NCBI RefSeq assembly: GCF_003611675.1
Contig: NZ_RAWA01000001.1
Span: 1 to 64,000, forward strand
DNA: 64,000 nt
Direction: 5' to 3'
Source: Corallococcus sp. CA053C
Lineage (GTDB): Bacteria > Myxococcota > Myxococcia > Myxococcales > Myxococcaceae
In this document: in pieces, positions 62,361 to 64,000 of the stretch
Position numbering within the stretch: the first letter of the stretch is position 1
Layout of the letters: each line of letters starts with the position of its first letter
Translations under genes and position numbers: made by a program
The notes under the pieces: generated by a model
The model's database searches: none
Told to the model about the DNA's origin: nothing
What the model saw: the letters and a program-made list of their open reading frames with translations, nothing else

Positions 62361-63740
62361 CTAGACCCTGGAGGCCGCGGCCTCCAGCGCCGCGAGGATG
62401 ACGGGGAGGTCCGCCTCCGCCGTGCGCCAGTTGGAGAAGGCCGCGCGCAGGCCGGGGCGGCCGGCGTACTGCGTGGGGGTGAAGTGCGCGCGCCCGTCGG
62501 CCTGCAGCGCCGCGAGGAGGCGGTCGCGCCGCGCGGCGTCCCCTGTGCGCAGCGCGAAGCAGGCGATGTTCAGCATCACCGGGGCCAGCAGCTCGTAGTG
62601 CGGGGACGCCGCTATTCCCTCCCCCAGGCCGCGGGCGAGCGCGCAGCTGCGCTCCACGAGGGCGCGGTGCCCGTCACGGCCGTAGGCCATGAGCGTCATC
62701 CACGCGGGCAGCGCCCGGAAGCGGCGCGAGTTCTCCGGCGTGCGGTGCAGCAGGTCCGGCCCCTGGCCGAGGTACGCGGCCACCGCGCGGAAGACGCGCT
62801 CCTGCAGCGCGAGGTGGCGCGTGAAGACGAGGCCGGAGTCGTAGGGCACGTTGAGCCACTTGTGCCCGTCAGCCGCGACCGAGTCCGCGTGCTCGAGCCC
62901 CCGCAGCAGGTGCGCGTGCGCCGGGCTGCAGGCCGCGAAGATGCCGAAGGCGCCGTCCACGTGCAGCCAGGCCCCATGGCGGCGGCACGCCTGCCCCACC
63001 GCCTCGATGTCGTCGAAGTCCCCGGTGTTCACCTCCCCCGCGCCCGCGATCACGATGGCCGGGGCACCGCCGAGCGCCTCCAGCCGGGCCTCGAGCGCCT
63101 TCGGATCCATGACGGGCCGGCCCGGGAGACACGGGACGGCCTCCACCGCGCGCCGCCCCATGCCGAGGATGGAGAGCGCCTTGAGCACGCTCGCGTGCGG
63201 GGCACCACCCAGCACCGCGACCCGCGGCAGCCCCCACAGCCCCTCCTCGCTCACATCATGGCCCAGCCGCTCCAGCGCCCACTGCCGCGCGGTCGCCAGC
63301 GAGACGAGGTTCGCCGCCGTCGCGCCGCTCACGAAGGCGCCCTCGAAGGTCTCCGGCAGGCCGAAGAGGGAGCGCAGAAGCCCCAGCGCCTCGCGCTCCA
63401 CGCTGGTGGCGAGCGAGTCGCCGCTGTTGCTCAGGTTCTGGTCGTACGCGGAGACGAGCCAGTCGCCCACGAGCGCCGCGGGCGTGGTGCCGCCAGTGAC
63501 GAAGCCGAGGTAGCGTGGCCCCGCGGAGCCGGAGAGCCCGGCCTCGTAGCGGCGGCGGAAGAGCGAGAGCGCGTCCTCGGCGCCCAAGCCCGCGTCGGGC
63601 AGCCCGAGTGGCGCGGGCGGCTCGGGGCGAACGCCCGCGGGGCGCTCGGGCAGCGCGGTGAGGAACTCGAGGGCGCTCGCGCGGGCCTGCTCGAGCAGGT
63701 CCGGGAGCCGGGAGAGGTCACGGGAGAGGAGGTCGCTCAT
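62361..63740 (-). CDS. Group II pyridoxal-phosphate decarboxylase-like protein
   Basis: 459 aa from ATG 63740 (63746 is an alternative). PLP-dependent enzyme of the group II decarboxylase fold. GAFVSGATAANLVSLATAR binds the cofactor phosphate; WLHVDGAFGIF holds the Asp that pairs with the pyridine N, and ADGHKWLNVPYDSG has the Schiff-base Lys. GPRYLGFVTGG and NLSNSGDSLATSVER are typical of the family. The substrate (aromatic amino acid, diaminobutyrate or other) cannot be named. The 5' end is followed by a short GC-rich leader. Confidence 0.9.
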   Translation of the reverse strand: MSDLLSRDLSRLPDLLEQARASALEFLTALPERPAGVRPEPPAPLGLPDAGLGAEDALSLFRRRYEAGLSGSAGPRYLGFVTGGTTPAALVGDWLVSAYDQNLSNSGDSLATSVEREALGLLRSLFGLPETFEGAFVSGATAANLVSLATARQWALERLGHDVSEEGLWGLPRVAVLGGAPHASVLKALSILGMGRRAVEAVPCLPGRPVMDPKALEARLEALGGAPAIVIAGAGEVNTGDFDDIEAVGQACRRHGAWLHVDGAFGIFAACSPAHAHLLRGLEHADSVAADGHKWLNVPYDSGLVFTRHLALQERVFRAVAAYLGQGPDLLHRTPENSRRFRALPAWMTLMAYGRDGHRALVERSCALARGLGEGIAASPHYELLAPVMLNIACFALRTGDAARRDRLLAALQADGRAHFTPTQYAGRPGLRAAFSNWRTAEADLPVILAALEAAASRV

Positions 63741-63860
63741 GGGCACCTGGGGGCCCCGCTCCCTCCTGCGAGAGGGACGGGGTGCGGGAAGAGGACGGAT
63801 GACCGCGCATCATGCGTCAGCCCCTAGAGAACGCGCGAGCCCTCGTCGGCCCACGTGCGC

Positions 63861-64000
63861 CTACGGCAGGCAGTACGAGGTGGGGTACTCGCACTTGTAC
63901 GGGGTCTGCCAATACCAGACCCCGTAGATGCAGATCTGCTGCTGGAACTTCGTGGCCGTCTGCGTGCAGCAGCCGTTGCGCACGTACTGCGTTGAATAGT
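63861..64000 (-). CDS. Cysteine-rich exported protein, 5' end outside window
   Basis: The minus strand ends at 63861 with stop TAG. The visible 46 residues are YSTQYVRNGCCTQTATKFQQ, then QICIYGVWYWQTPY and KCEYPTSYCLP. Five cysteines in 46 residues and a high aromatic content suggest another small disulfide-rich exported protein like those at 24080, 42705 and 61963. The start and signal lie beyond the right edge. Confidence 0.65.
   Translation of the reverse strand, partial: YSTQYVRNGCCTQTATKFQQQICIYGVWYWQTPYKCEYPTSYCLP

Overview
The window is very GC-rich DNA with a myxobacterial gene repertoire. It has a Ser/Thr kinase paired with an FHA-sigma54 activator, DUF2380-type lipoproteins, many secreted cysteine-rich lipoproteins, RCC1 and beta-propeller proteins, and pilin-head-like secreted proteins. 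Myxococcaceae (Myxococcus, Corallococcus or Pyxidicoccus type) is the best guess; genus and species cannot be fixed from sequence alone.

Layout. 1-6.9 kb looks like conserved chromosome: an RsmB/NOP-type RNA methyltransferase (cut by the left edge), an M61 peptidase, a zinc-finger/membrane/TPR protein, a lipoprotein, RNase HII (rnhB) and a DUF2325-like gene overlapping it. 6.9-21.1 kb is an accessory island bracketed by direct repeats. Its right end carries a chimeric, partly deleted copy of rnhB plus the DUF2325-like gene, followed by a tRNA/tmRNA-3'-end-like motif, as at the left end. 21.1-28.05 kb is a second accessory block between two near-identical 40-nt copies of that motif plus flank. 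It holds a DUF2380-like lipoprotein with a coupled partner, two inverted IS3 fragments around a kinase and a Vat-like acetyltransferase, and a GH45 endoglucanase. 28-43 kb is a mosaic of secreted or membrane-anchored proteins, broken paralogues and gene fragments. 43-64 kb is mostly secreted enzymes and lipoproteins: GH5 with a peptidoglycan-binding domain, an S41 peptidase, an esterase, a metallophosphoesterase, a 14-repeat RCC1 protein and a PLP decarboxylase.

The most interesting unit is in the first island. A three-gene operon on the minus strand (14747 down to 12174) encodes an unrecognised 176-aa protein, a YcaO cyclodehydratase/thioamidation-type enzyme and its TfuA partner, with overlapping start and stop codons. 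It is preceded by a good sigma54 (-24/-12) promoter and a cluster of CGGCAA-N4-TTGCCG inverted repeats. The same inverted repeat and another good sigma54 promoter lie upstream of an unrecognised 526-aa gene at 7671, 5 kb away on the other strand. Directly upstream of the YcaO operon sit a kinase-ATPase-TPR protein and an FHA-domain sigma54 activator. I infer a self-contained regulon in which kinase signalling through the FHA activator turns on both the YcaO/TfuA operon and the 526-aa gene. YcaO/TfuA pairs are known to install backbone thioamides; the target here is unknown, and the 176-aa and 526-aa proteins are candidates.

Insertion sequences are common: one apparently complete ISL3-family element with perfect inverted repeats and a near-perfect 8-bp target duplication, plus IS3, IS30, ISL3 and probable IS91 remnants. 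I saw no complete tRNA, rRNA, CRISPR array or integrase.
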